Shown here: positions 1 through 13,100 of the stretch, piece by piece | How the letters are laid out: each line of letters starts with the position of its first letter | How positions within the stretch are numbered: position 1 is the first letter of the stretch | NCBI GenBank assembly: GCA_903896595.1 | Contig: CAITYL010000170.1 | Span: forward strand, 1-56,922 | Length of the DNA: 56,922 nt | Reading direction: 5' to 3' | Source of the DNA: an uncultured Lentisphaerota bacterium | Lineage (GTDB): Bacteria > Verrucomicrobiota > Lentisphaeria > Oligosphaerales > CAITYL01 | Notes under the pieces: generated by a model | What the model was told of the DNA's origin: nothing | The model's input: only the letters and a program-made list of their open reading frames with translations | Databases searched by the model: none | Translations under genes and position numbers: made by a program

Positions 1-28
1 GCGCCGCGACATATTGACGACCCTTTCG

Positions 29-811
29 TTACAGTGCCAGTTTGGCGTCCAGGGCCGCTCGGGCGGCGCACGGGACATTGAGTTGACTGGGGGTGAGGGC
101 GCCGTCAGCGTCGGCATACTCGGCGGTTGGTACGCCCAGCGGCGCCATGGCGATTCCATTGCAGAACCGGACCTCATCTAGGTGGACCGTGTTGCCAACA
201 CCCACGGACATCATCCTCAACCCCACCGTGGCTGCTGTATCAAGAGCCGTCGAGGATAAGAGTGTGACCGTCGAGGCTACCACCCCATCCTTGTACACTA
301 AAAGTACATTGCCCACCTTGCAGACTGCCAAATGTGTCCATGCGCCATGGGCCATGCTAACGCCCGTGGATGTGTAGGGATCGCCTGTTAGTGGAGTAAG
401 GATGAGGGTGGAGCTTGTATAGTCCTTTAGCTTCAATTTGAGATAGACGGAACCGCCGTTGAACAGCTCGATAGTCGGCATGCCCTGCCCATCCAGGTTC
501 ATTACCCAGAAATCAAGACTGAAGTCTCCGCCCGCGATTGCGAAATCTGCACTTAGATCAGTCTGAAAGAAGGGGTGTCCGCTAGTGTCCGAGGCGAGGC
601 CGCCAGAACCAAACTTTTTAACCGTACTGCTGTAGCCAATCGAGGCGGACTTGACCAGCGTATGCCCCTTGGCGGCATCTAACAAGTCGCCATTGAAGTG
701 AATGAGCAACTTCGTGAACACACCCCCGATGGCATTGACGGTGGCCGCAGATCCTGAACTCAATCGGCACAGGGCGGTCCGGGCTTCAGGTGAGGAAAGG
801 TAGCCAATCAT
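29..811 (-). CDS. LamG (concanavalin A-like) domain protein, probable fibre/receptor-binding
   Basis: A 260-residue protein. I chose the ATG at 811 because GGGAG lies about 10 bases upstream and the gene then starts 14 bases after the previous stop; a longer in-frame start at 877 would overlap the upstream gene. Residues about 30-220 read as a laminin-G/ConA jelly roll: LLIHFNGDLLD, then DFSLDFWVM, WTHLAVCKVGN, VYKDGVV and a closing HLDEVRFCNG. Such domains bind glycans, and in phages they decorate tail fibres or capsids. It is the last visible gene of the late operon. Domain type is fairly sure; the receptor role is inferred from position. No signal peptide or membrane segment is seen. Confidence 0.75.
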   Translation of the reverse strand: MIGYLSSPEARTALCRLSSGSAATVNAIGGVFTKLLIHFNGDLLDAAKGHTLVKSASIGYSSTVKKFGSGGLASDTSGHPFFQTDLSADFAIAGGDFSLDFWVMNLDGQGMPTIELFNGGSVYLKLKLKDYTSSTLILTPLTGDPYTSTGVSMAHGAWTHLAVCKVGNVLLVYKDGVVASTVTLLSSTALDTAATVGLRMMSVGVGNTVHLDEVRFCNGIAMAPLGVPTAEYADADGALTPSQLNVPCAARAALDAKLAL

Positions 812-825
812 AAACGCCACTCCCG

Positions 826-1065
826 TTAGTCGGTGTAGGAATACGCGGCAACGGTGGCCAGGTCCGTGGCCGCCCACTTGGCTTCCCGGCTGCCCCCGGC
901 GTGCCGCACATCATCCGTGGTTTTGCTGATGCGCTTGACGATCCAACTCGTCGCGGCACGGGCCGTACCGGGAAATGCGCGGCAGTAATAATCGTAATTG
1001 GCATCCTCGTAGTGGATGCAATCAAGGTTGTCGGCCATGATCTCTTGCAGGGAAATGGTCTGCAT
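826..1065 (-). CDS. Small late protein, unknown function
   Basis: A 79-residue protein beginning MQTISLQEIMADNL, with GGAG about 10 bases upstream. It follows copy A of the repeated late element and ends 14 bases before the LamG gene, so the two are probably translated from one message. The sequence has many aromatic and charged residues (HYEDANYDYYCRAF) and no membrane segment or known motif. I do not recognise the family. Position suggests a fibre-associated or virion protein. Confidence 0.6.
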   Translation of the reverse strand: MQTISLQEIMADNLDCIHYEDANYDYYCRAFPGTARAATSWIVKRISKTTDDVRHAGGSREAKWAATDLATVAAYSYTD

Positions 1066-1105
1066 GGGCGGCGATCTCCATTCTGTGTCTTAAGGGCACG
1101 CTATA

Positions 1106-1142
1106 GCCAATGCTGGTGTCACACTAACCGGCGCGCAAAAAA
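1106..1142 (-). promoter_or_regulatory. Late repeated element, copy A
   Basis: A 37-bp sequence, nearly identical to 28203-28239 and partly matched at 16919-16940. On the minus strand it reads TTTTTTGCGCGCCGG then TTAGTGTGACACC then AGCATTGGC. It sits between the stop of the giant gene and the start of the 79-residue gene, in the direction of transcription. A phage-specific promoter or activator site is the best guess; an mRNA processing site is possible. Confidence 0.55.
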
Positions 1143-1144
1143 TC

Positions 1145-4100
1145 TTACCACGCCGGTATTCCGCGCTTGGCCTTGCTGGTGACGGGCAGGCCCCGTCCCC
1201 AGCCCGCCGCGGCGCCTTTTCCGCCCCAGCCTGAACCAGCCCCCCGGCCCCAGCCGCCGGCCGTGCCGGCGCGTTTGACGGGGTGTGTGGTTTCACCCGG
1301 GGTGCCGTGCAGGGCGCGGCGAATGTCCTTCTCTTCAATCGGTTGTTCATCGTCCGGGCCGGCTTCGGCGTTGTAGTCGGCGATGTCTTCCGTGATCTCG
1401 CTTTGATCGTCCTCGCCGCGCAGGTCAGCCGGCGTGTTCCAGTACTGGCGCAGGCGGCTGTAGATTTCGCCGCGCGCCTCGCGGTAGGCGGTCTTCTTTT
1501 CCTTGGCCGCCCAGTTCTTTTCGCGGATGGCCGACAACCGGGCCGGGGTGAATGACACGGCGCGGGTGATTGCTTCGCCAACGGTGGCCTTGACGGGCTC
1601 GCCATCGAACAGGACGGGGGTGTTCTTGTTGGTGGTGACGCCCTGGGTGGCTTCGCGGAAGCCGCGGGCGACGTTGCCAAAGGCGCCCGGCAATGCTTTT
1701 TCCGTGCCCTTGAGGATGTTGCCGCGCGCCAGTTCGCCGGCGGCGCTACCGATATCCTTGACAACCGAACCGGGGGCGCCGAACAACTCCGCCAGCGTGG
1801 TCGGCAGCTTGAGCCGCATTTCCATGCTGCCGCTGATGTCCACGCCCGCCAGGGCCAGCGGGCCTTGCCGGGCGAACGTCTCCGCTTCGTCTCCGGCGGT
1901 GGACTTAATGAATGCCAGCAACGCCTCCTCGGGGTCATCATCCACGCCGAGCTTTTTGATGACGGCCAGGACGGCCGCGATCAGGGGCGACGCGGCAATC
2001 CCGCCGATGGCGGCGCCGGACAGCAGCATGTGGATGCCCTGCTTGCTGGTGAACCCGAGCTTGGCCATGGTCAGTATGTAGTTGTGCATGTACCCCTGGA
2101 ACACATACCAGGAGTTGAACATCTGGGCTCCGACCCCGCCGCCGCGGGCCGCTTCCGGGCGGTTGGCCTTGTCGAACACGGCGTTGGCCAGGTCGGAAAT
2201 GCGTTTCGCCTCGGTCATGGCGGCTTCGTGGTCGAATGTGCCGGGGGCGGCCGATTCCTTCAGCGCGGCGTAGGCGGCGGCAAGGGTGGTGACGCGGTTG
2301 ATTTGTTCCGTGACGGCCATGGGGAACATGGACCAGTTGAGCACCGTGCGCATGGCACCGGTCCACTTGCTTTGCAGGATCTCGGTTGCCTCCAGGACCA
2401 TTCGCGGTTCGTGCCAGCCACGGGCGCGGAGGTCGTGGAACAGCTCGGCCATTTCTTTGGTGCATCCCGGCCCGGCCTTTTTGCCGTTGGTCTGGAACGC
2501 TGCGTACTGGGCGGCGGCCCCGCCCAACTTCACCATGGCGTTGCCCAAGCCCACCTTGCCGTACTTGGAAATGACAGCGGCGGACGCGGTGGGCAGGCTG
2601 GTCAAGTTGACGATGGCGGACGCGGCACGGAACCCGAGATACTTGAATGCGGCCAGGGCCTTGAGCGTTCCGAACGCCCGGTCCAGCGGTTCGGAATTGC
2701 GGGCCAGGTCATCGTACAGCTTCCGGGCGGCGATATAGGCGTTCTGTTGCTGGGAGGCGTCGATACCATGGCCGCGCTGGGCTTCGCGGTAGTCGTCATA
2801 GGTGACTTCTTTGCCCTTGACCTCTGCCGCTTCCCGGAACGCCTGCCAGGAGATGAAGTCCTGCCCGGTGATGGAGTTCATGATACCGGTGAGGGTTTCG
2901 CGCTTGGCGGAGCCGCCGGCCACGGCCGACGATGCCATGGAGATGGCCAGGAGCGGGTCTTTCTCGTAGCCGGTCACCACGTCGGCGCCGGTGGCCCCGG
3001 AACGGCCAATCATCCGCGCCCGGCTGCCGTGGCCGCGCCAGAGGTCGGCGAACTGGTGGCCCAGTTCCTCGGCGAACAGGGACGCCATGGAGTTCTGCAT
3101 CCGGTTCTGTTCCCGGATGGCCAACAGGTCCTGGGTGATGGCGCGCTCAATCCGGCCCTGAAAGTTGTCTTCGTAGGATTGCGCCTGGCGTTCCATCTTG
3201 GCCAGTTCCTCGCCGGCGGCCGTGGCGGCCTTCTCGCCGAACAGGATTTTCAAAGTCCGCTTGCGGTTCGGCTGGGTGAAGTGCCAGACCTTATTGTTTC
3301 CGCCGGCCGCGTCATAGAACTGGCCGCCGTACTGCTTCATCAGCGCCCGCTCCTCCGCGCTCATGTTGCCCTTGGCCAGGAGCAGTTCTGGCTTGCCGTC
3401 CTTGGTGACTGACCAGCGGCCCTCGTACTCCAGTTCCTTGAGGCAGGTTTTGAAGTCGCCGCGCTTTACGGCTTCTTCCAAGGCGCGGTTGATGACCTGC
3501 ATCTGGTCCATCAGCTTCCCGGCATTCAGGAACACGCTTTCGGGCAGGGCCGCCACCTTTTCAATCGTGATTTCAGTGTACCCTTCCCGACGCAACTTGG
3601 CGCCCAGTGCTTCGGCCGCCGCGCGGTCTAAGTCAAGTTTTCCGGCCCTGGGGATATACGTCCCATCGCGGAACTCTGAGTGCATGCGCCCGTCAGGTTT
3701 CCGCCCTGTGACCTTGTACTTGCCCGGCTGACGCATGCGCGGCATATAGTGGCCGCGGCGGTCGCCCATCATGGAGACGGCGGTGAACAGGTCCACCATG
3801 ACGCGGTTGCCATTCTTATCCGTCACCACCACGCCCGGGGGCGGCTTGCCGGCGGCCAGGGCGGCGTCCTGGGACACCTTGGCGACAATGGCCAGTTCCA
3901 AATAGACGTTGTGCCCGATCTGCCGGAAGGCGCGCAACGCTTCGCCGCCCGCCGCCGTTCCCCCGGCCTTGACGTAATCATCAACCTCGCGGACGATGGC
4001 ATCGGCCCAAGCGGCGCTCTCGTTGGCGAACGTCTTCACGTCCTTTCCGTCCGGGGCATGCAGGACGTATTCCGGGGCGGCGCCATCGGCTTCCGGTGCC

Positions 4101-7100
4101 GTCCGGGTGACAAAGTACCCCTCGGCGTCGCGGTCGCGCTGGTTGACGTATTCCGACCATTTCTGATACTCCGCCTTGTCCTGACGGCGCAGATCCTTGA
4201 TGGTGGTCAGGAATGACCGTTCGGATGTCTTGTCGTATCCGATCAGATCATGCAGCTTCGCGATCTTGTTATCCTTGAGGTTCAGCGCCCATGTGTAGGC
4301 CCGGTGCAGGGCCGGGACCTTCTCGGAGTAGTGCGACATCAGCGAGACGGCGCGCTCCAACAGGCTGACATCCGATTTACCTTCCAGGGGGGTGGCCGTG
4401 GCCTTGAGGATTCCGGGCACGTCCCGTACAACCGCCATGATGGCATCGTGCCAGTACTGCTCGTCACCGGCGGCGATCTCGGGCGCGGCGGCGGCGGCCG
4501 CCGTGGCGGCGGTGCGGTAATTGGGTTTGGTTGAAGAGGCGGCACTTGCCGCCGACTTGAAAATATCCGCTTTCTCTAGTACTTTACGGGTAGAGCCTTT
4601 CTGGGTTACGATCCCGGGCAATTGGAGCCCGGCGGTACGAGCCCAAGAGAGGCTTGTTTTTTTGTCCCAATAGCGCAGTAGCCCTTGGCTCATCCAGCTT
4701 GCCAGTGTCCGATAATCGTTTTTTTCGTAAGCGCTGGCCATGATGTTGACTTCGCCGACATGGCCTTGCCGATTGAGCTTGATTGCCGCCAAAACAGGCG
4801 CGCGCCCAACCTTCATTGTCGTCACCACCACCAATGCATTTGGATCCCCAGTGGAATCAAAAACCATCATGGGATCGCGCATGGCCGCCGGCAACGACTT
4901 CAGCATTTCCACCGTCAGGTTGTGATCGGCTATGGCTGGAGTGGTGGCCTTCTTTACACCAAACTGCGTCATAACCAAAGGCAGGTCGTCAGCCCCAAGG
5001 ACCTTCAATACTTCCGGGGTTTTTCCAATCTGGACATAGGCGCCACCTTCATTATTCCCCCTGGATAGCGCGTGATCCACTTGACGCGCGAACTCCGCAT
5101 CGGCTGATTGGGCGGCGGCGTGTTCAGCATCCAGGTCTATCAACGCTTCCTTGGAGTAGCGCGCCGGCGCCGGCATTTCCTGTTCCGCTTCCGCCCGCCG
5201 GAACTCGCCGGTGGCGGCCCGGCCGGCCATGGTCAGCATCTCCTCAACTCGGTTCGCCGGCATGCCCAGCCAGCGTTTCACGGCGTCCACCAGCTTGCGC
5301 CACACGGCATAGCCGCGCGCCCAGGCGGCGGGCTTGACACCGGCGGGTACACCCCATTCCTGCATGGCCTTAGCGAACTCCTCGGCCTGCTGTTCCTCGT
5401 TGGTCCACATGGCGTCCAGCCGTTCGCGCTCGGCATCGGTCAACAGTAAGTTGCGGATGTGGTGGTAAACCTCATGGTCCAGAGTGCGGACGGCTTCCGC
5501 CATGCCCTGGGTATCGCGGATGTCGATGGCGCCATCGAGCCAGCGGCCCAGGTTCTGCACGTCACCCGCCACCACGTCCACCATAGACAGCGGCACGGAC
5601 CGGCCCAGGAACCAATCCAGGCGGGCTTTCAGTTTGAGACGCTCCTCCATGGTCAGCGGCCGGACGATGGGGGTGACAGTGTCGTCCTTGCGGAACCTGG
5701 CGTCGCCGTCCGCCGGCGCGGTATTGGCGGTGTCGGCGGCTGATTCGTCCTCGTTCGCCGCGGCGGCCTCGGCCTGCGGGTCTTTCTTGCCGATGTCCAA
5801 GGATGCGTTGATTTCTTCCAGGCGGGCGCGCAGGCGTTCAATTTCCCGGTGCTGATCCGTAAGGTCTGCGTCGTTGTCCACCTTCTTCAGCCCTGCCAGC
5901 TTGGCTTCGGCCTCTTCCGCCCGGCGCCGGTTTGCCTCCAACGCGGCCGGGCCGGTGGCACTGGTGATATTCCCCTTCATGTGTGACACGGTTGTCGCTG
6001 TCGCCTTTTCACCGGCGGAAAGGGTGACGAAAGGATTGCCGAAGGCGCGGACGGAAATAAAAAATCCTCCCGAGAATGCCGGTTCGGTCACCAGCTTGAC
6101 CCCGGCATAGGTTCCAACCAGGCTTTCCATGTCCGCCTTGCGGACGGCGGCCATGCTGTCGTTCAGGCGCGCGGAAATCTGTTCGTTGTCCGTCAGGGTT
6201 TCCCCGCTCGGGATCTTCAACGCGAACTCCGTCGGCTTGTTCTTTTGGAACTCGGCGATTTCATTTTCCAACTTGGCGTAGCGTTCGCGGGCCGTTCGGG
6301 CGTCGAATTCCAGTGTCCGCATGTGGTTGGCGCCGTCCCGCTTCATGCGGTCATGGGCCAGCACCTTGAGCACCAGTTTTTCCAGTTGCTTTTCCGTGGC
6401 GATCTTTTCCCGCACAATGGGATTGCCCGAGGCCAGGGCCTTGATCTCCGAATAGGTGAGCGGGGATGAATCAATGTCCTCAATCGTCCGCCGGCCGTCG
6501 TCCGCATCCATGGCTTGGACGATGAAGTTTGCTTTGCGTTCGATGGTCTGCCACATGTAGGCGTCGAACGTGCCTTCGGTGACGTAGTGGTGGATCTCCA
6601 CTCCGCCAAGGTCGGCATAGATGTTGCCGGGCCGGACAATACGGCCGTTCCGCTGTTCCACCCAGGCGGGTTTCCACGGGGCGTCCAGGTGATGAAGCGC
6701 GGCCAGGCGCTCCTGGACGTTCGTGCCTTCGCCCATCCGCTGCGTGTTGCCGATCAGCACCAGGATACTTCCGGAGCGGACCTTGGCGAACAGTTCCTCC
6801 TTGGCTTCCGGGGTGGCGGCGTCATGGATGTAGGCGATCTGCGCGCTGGGGATGTGCCGGGCCAGCAACTGGCGCAGGGCATCATAGACGACAAACCGGC
6901 CCTCCTGGCTGTTGGCCACCCCGGCGGCGGCCTCTCCGTCTTCGGGCGCGGCGTCAGCATCGTTTGATTCACTGACAGCCGATTTCCTTCCCTTGGGTAC
7001 CCCAAGATCACAGAAGACCAGTTGCGAGCCCTTGTCGGCCTTGGTGCGTTTCCAAATTTTCACCACGGACTTTGCGCATTCCGCAATCTTGCCATTCGGG

Positions 7101-10100
7101 TCATTCGGCTGTCCGGCATCCACCAGGCGCGAATCCAACGCCATCAGGCGCCCGTCAGTGGTGACCTTCAGCATGTTGTCGTCTTTGGGATCAACCTTGC
7201 GCTTGGAAATTTGTTCCGCCCGGTTTTCCAAGTCATGGATGTAGTGCTTTTGCCATTCGGTTGCCTTGACCGTATGAATGACGGGGCCGCCGCCCTTGAC
7301 CTCTGGACGCTTGATCTTGAGGTCCTTGGATTGTACCACGTCGGTGAACGACCGGAAGAACTGGCGAAGCTCGGCCAGGTTGATGAACTGGGAGAAGCGT
7401 TCCTTGACGCGGTATCCGCTGCCGGTCGGCGTTACTTCCAACTCAGACGTGATGTCGCCATAGGTCCGCGCCCAACTGTCGAACGCCCACAGCCCGCGGC
7501 GCCGCAACTCGTCGGGCGCCAGGTAGCGCATCATGACGTACATCTCGGACATGGAGTTAGAAATGGGCGTTCCCGTGGCGAACACCACGCCGCGCCGGCC
7601 GCCGTGCATCTTGGAGATGTACCGGGCCTTCATTTCCATGTTCTGCGCCCGCTTTGACACGCTCTGCTGCATGCCAGGGATGCGGCCAGACTTGGTGTAG
7701 ATGGGAATGCCCTTGAAGTTGTGGTCTTCGTCCACGAACATCCAGTCGATGCCCAGTTCCTCGAAGGTGACCACCTTGTCTTTGGTCGGGCTGTCGATCA
7801 GCTTGGCCAGGCGCGCTTCCTGGCTGGCCTTGGTGGCCTCCAGTTGTTTGACGATGCGGGAATCCTTCTTGTTACCGGCGTCGGCGGCGCGGGCCGCGTC
7901 CAGCGCGTCGGTGATGGTCTTCAGTTCATCCCTGACATACAGCGCCTCCCATTCCGCCGACATGCCGATCTTGCCGAAGGATGAATGCGCCATAATGACG
8001 GCATCCCAGTTGCCGGTGGCGATCTTGGAACAGAATCGTTGCCGCTTTTCCCCGGCCAAGTCTTCTTGGTAGGCGATCAGCAGGTTGGCCGCGGGGAACG
8101 CCTGGGCGAACTCCCGGCCCCACTGTTCCAGCATGTGATTGGGGACGACATAAAGCGGCTTCCGGGCCAGGCCCATGCGCCGCAGCTCCATGCCGATGCT
8201 GGCCATTTCCAACGTTTTGCCGGCGCCGACCGCATGGGCCAGGAGCATGTTGTTTCCGAACAGGCCGCGATAGATGGAGTTCTTCTGGTAGGCGCGGGCC
8301 GGATCATCCATCCGTTCCCGCCAAATGGAACTCAATCCGGGAATGGCCAGGGCGGATCCGTCATAGGTCCGGGGGACTTCATCGTTCATGTCCCGGTTGT
8401 AGATGGCGGCCAGGCGGTCGGCCCGCTCCGCGTCTTCCTTCATCCACTCCTGGAACCGGCGGGAAATGAGTTCCGCCTTTTCCTTGGCGGCGGCGGTCGC
8501 AATGGTGTCCACGGCCTTGTCCGTGAATACCTTGATGTCCGATCCGTTCAATAGGCGTTCCAGTAGTTCATGGGCGTTCAGGTCACGAGTGCCAAACTGG
8601 CTGGTGTTGACGGCATTGTCTTTCGACTTTGCCTGCCAACGGCGCTGGCGGCCGGTGGCTTCCGCCGGCCGCACGTTCCATGCGCCTTGGATTTCGTTAT
8701 AAATGATGGATACGTCCAACCCGCTGATTTGTTCCGCGAACTCCTGGTACAATTCCATGGGTATCCAGGGCTGACCCAAGCGGCATTGGATGTCATCGAA
8801 CGCCAAATCCTTGGGCTGCACCTGGCGCAGGGCATCGGCGTTCTTCTGGTACCGCTGGTCCAGTTTGGCGGCGGCTTCGGCGGCCGCCAGCTTCTTGCGG
8901 ACCGGGCCGCTTAAATACTCGTCGCGCAATTCATGGCGGCGCGTCTCCGGGTTCATGAAGAGCGCCCCGGACGCCTCCAGTTGTTCGGATGCCTGGTTAG
9001 CCGTCATGCCCACCAGCTCGCCCACCCGGTCAAGGTTCACCGTGCCGCCCTCGTTCAGCGTGACCCATAGGGCATCCGCCGGCGAGCCCGCCGTGGTCGC
9101 CCGCTGATTGACCTGAATGGTTCGGGTGGTGAAGATGTCCGCCTTGGTGGCGGTTTCCTTGTCGGTGTTCCATTTCTCAAGGGACATGAGCAGGGGGCTA
9201 TCAATGTCTTCTTTCAGTATTCTCCAGTTCACCTTGCTGTTTAGGAACCCGTGCTTTTTGACAAAGGCGTCATAGGATTTCACCAGCGCCTTTTGCAGGG
9301 TGGCGAGTTCAGCGTCGTCACAGCCGCGCAATTGGCCGGCCAGCAGTTCCCGGACCGCCCCGCGCACGGCAATCATGTCGGAGACCACCCGAACCACACT
9401 CACTTTCCCCGCGCCTTTGGGCAGGGCGATGGCCTTGTCCTCCAGGATGACGCCCGTTTTCTGCATCACCTTGCCGTCGTGAATGGTCAGGTTGCCCTCT
9501 TTTAATTCATTCGCGGCGAAGATGACGGGCCCATCCTTGACGGCTTGCACGGTGTCCGGGCTGGAGGTGGTGACGATGGCCTTTGGCAGTTGCGCTATCG
9601 CGGCGGCGATCTTGTCTTCGATATTGCCGTCCGTCTCCACCACGGTCAACTCATTCCCGTGATACATCTTCCCTGACATGGTGAACTTGCCCAGAACCAT
9701 TTCCGGATGATCAATAAAATACTTATTGATATTAGCCGTTTCTCCGTCCACCTGATGCGGGGATACGGTGTCCCACGAGGCATTATCCACGGCTTCCCCC
9801 GGCATGGCCTTGCGGAGAAAGATCATATCGGTTACCACTTCGGTATTGGCGTTCCCCTTGAACGCGGTGCGGGGAAGGCGGATGGCGCCCACGAACTGCG
9901 CGCCGTTTCGGCCCAGCCAGCCCCGGAGCGTGTCGGACGTTTTGTCCATCGTGCCCTTGCTGGTAATGAAGGCGATGATGCCGCCTGGCCGCACCTTGTC
10001 CAGGGACTTGGCGAAGAAGTAATCATGGATGCGGAACTTGAATTTGTCATAGCGCGGGTCGGCCAAGGTGAAGCTGCCAAACGGGACGTTGGACATGGCC

Positions 10101-13100
10101 ACGTCAAAGAAGTTGTCGGGCAGGTTGACGCTTTCATACCCGTTGATGTATGAGTTGGCTTCCGGGTACAGCGCCTTGAGGATGGCCCCGGTACCGGCGT
10201 CCTTCTCCACGGCTACCCAGCTAACGCCATCGGGGTACGCCGGCGCCGCGCCGAGGAAGTGCCCGATACCGGCGGAGGTCTCAATAAACCGGCCGCCCGT
10301 CACCCCGAGCCTCCGTAGCGCCGTGTGCATGGCGCGGATGATGGGGATGCTGGTATAATGGGCGTTCAGCGTGGACCGCTTCGCGTCCTCGTACTCGTCA
10401 GCGGTCAGGGCGGCCCGGAGTTCCTTGTGCAACTCGTACCCGGCCATGCCGTGCGTGGTCTTTTCCGCCGCGGACCGCCGGAAGGTCAGCCCATACTTGG
10501 CCAGTTCCTCATCGTTCTCGGTGCGGAACAGGTCGTCATACTCGGGCATGAACACCTGGGGCACGCCGCCCCAGCCGACGAAGCGGACCAGTGTGCGCTG
10601 TTCATCCGCCGTGGCCAGGCGGCCGGTGGCGGAAAGCTCCTTGGCCAGGCGGAGCGCCTTGAGGTTATTGCGGACGCGCTCGGCAAATCCGCCGCGGCCA
10701 ATGAAATCCACGTCATCCTGGGTGATGACATAGTTCTGGCCGCGCTGTTCGGCAGGGGTCTCCGCCTGGACGGCGGCGACATGTTCGGCGACGGGCTTGG
10801 TGTCGGCTACCGGGCGGCTTCGATCCGCGCGATTTCCTTCCGCGCCGGATGGTTCTCCAGGTCGTAATCCGGTTCCGCCGGCAGGATTATCGAGTCCTCC
10901 CGGTGGAGTTCCCATGCCAGCGGGATCACCGCTCCCGTCGATTCCCCGGCTTTCAACAGGCGCTCCCGTTCCAGGTCTATCGCCTCGCTGGTCGCGGTTG
11001 CCGCTTCCTTGGCCCGCGCGTCCAGCGTCCCCGCCTTCAGTAGACGGAGATACATCCGGGGCAGGCACTCCTTCCAGTGCTCCTTGGCCACCCGCATCAG
11101 ACCCGATACGCCCGTTCCGTACTTCATTGCTTATACCCTCACTTTTATTATACTCCGGTTTTCCGGCCGTGGCAACCGCCGGCGCCGGCGGCTTCGCGTC
11201 GTCCGCCGCCGCATCGAGCCCGGCAATGGTGGCTTCCGCCTCGTCGCCGCTGATGTCCTGGAGGTCCTTCTTGATGTCCGCGAAGTCCGCATGCTTCCGG
11301 TTCAGCACCCAGAACCCGTGCAAATAATCCTTCACCTTGTCCCAGTGCTGGGGCAGATTCCGCTTCACTTCCTTGGCGAACAGCGCGAACTTGCGCACGC
11401 CCTTCTTGACGTAGACATAGGCGATCTTGGAACCAATGACGGCAATCTCCGGATCAACGCCACTGCTCATCTGGCCGAGCTTCTTTCCGAGCTGCTGGTA
11501 AAGGTCGGCCAGTTCAGCGTCCAGGGCATCAACCGGGGTGGCGGCGGGCGTGGTTCCCACCCTGGGAACTTCGGCAACGGTTCTCGTTTTGGGAACTTCC
11601 GGTGCGGGGTTAATATTTTCAACCCTGGCGGGGTCTTCGGCGCCGGCGGTTTCTGGCTTCCTTTCCGCCAAAATGCGTTCCGCAAGCTCCGCCTCGTCCT
11701 TATTGTCGAGCGGGTAGGAATGGACGGTTCCCGTGCTGCTATTCACGAGTGAATAGGTGAACGCGGCACCTTGTTGGCGGCGGACCACCCGCGTGAATCC
11801 GCGATCCGCCAGTTTTCCTATCGCCTCACCCAGCGTGGTTTCCGTTCCGCCCAGCTTGATTTTCTTTTGCGCGGTTGCATCCAGTTGGTTCGCGCGAATC
11901 CGGGCCGCCTTGGCGTCTTTCTCCGTCTTGCGCTTGGCGTCCCGTTCCGCGTCCTTCTGGGCGCGTTCTTCCGGGGTGATTCCCGCCCACTGGTCAATAG
12001 CGGTGCCGATACCGGTTGCCGTGTTGGGCAGCTTCACCCCGGTCAATACCTCAAACGCGCGCTTACTGCCGTCGTTGAAGCCGGGCGGATGCATGAGCCA
12101 GGAGCGGATAATGGAGACACTCTTGTTTTCGACCAACTCAGCCATGTTTTTCGTATTGGCTTCGGCCAGGCGCTGGATTTCGGCGTCGGGCCGGCCTTCG
12201 TGCCCCTTGGCCTTCGATTTTTTGCTTTCCCTTGTGAATACCGCACGGGCGGCCTCAATGGCCTGGGCAAGAGAGGCGCCCCCGCCGCCGCCTACATCAG
12301 TGACCGGCGTAGGAACGCCGGCGTTCGGGGCGACAGGGGACGGAGCGGCAGTTGTCAACGAATCCTTGACAACTGGTGGTTTGGCGACGGCCGCCGGCGC
12401 CGCGACAGGGGACGCTGACACGGGTTTGAGGTCGGCCGGAGTGTCCTGGTCGGGAATGCCCTGGACTGGATTGTCCGCTTCGGCCTGGTCCAACTGGTCC
12501 GCCCGGTCGAGCATGGCATTGGCGAAGTCCGTTGGCGTCATGGTCGCCTGGGTAGACTGAACAGGAGCTTCCATGGCGGGCGCTGGCGGCGTGGTGGCGG
12601 CAACGTTCAGCGGGCCGATGGGGACGGCGCGGTCAATAGGTTTCCCATCGTTGTCCACGATCCCGGCCGGTGTGACGGTCAGGGTGTTGTTGTCCGGGCG
12701 AACCTCCGGGGCGGCGACGGCTTCCACGCCGGGGATGCCGCGCGGCGCGGCGGCGGGAGCCACGGGGGCGGTAGCGGCCATCGGCGCGGGTGTCGGCGTG
12801 GGGGCGGGGGATTGTGGCGGCTCCGGGGCGGCGGGGGGAGCGGCTGGCGGCGTTGTCTTGGGCTGGTTCGCTTCGGGGTTTAGGATGTCATGGGGAATGC
12901 CGCGGCGGATGGCGGGGCGCTCTCCAATCAGGCTGGCGCCCGCGCCGCTGGCACCGCTGGTGACGGCAACCAGCATGCCGGTTTCCAGTGCCCCAAGAAG
13001 TTGGTCCTTGGCGCCGGGAACCGCACCCGGGTCAACGGCAGACGTGGCAATGTTGTTTGTGTTGTTCTGCGCAATCTCGGTGGGGATCTCCCCCTTCATT

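Noticed and set aside
1865..3412. 515-residue plus-strand ORF
   Set aside because: It lies opposite the giant gene, its composition (G/V/H/R-rich, no domains) is that of a GC-rich shadow, and no ribosome site or family is present.
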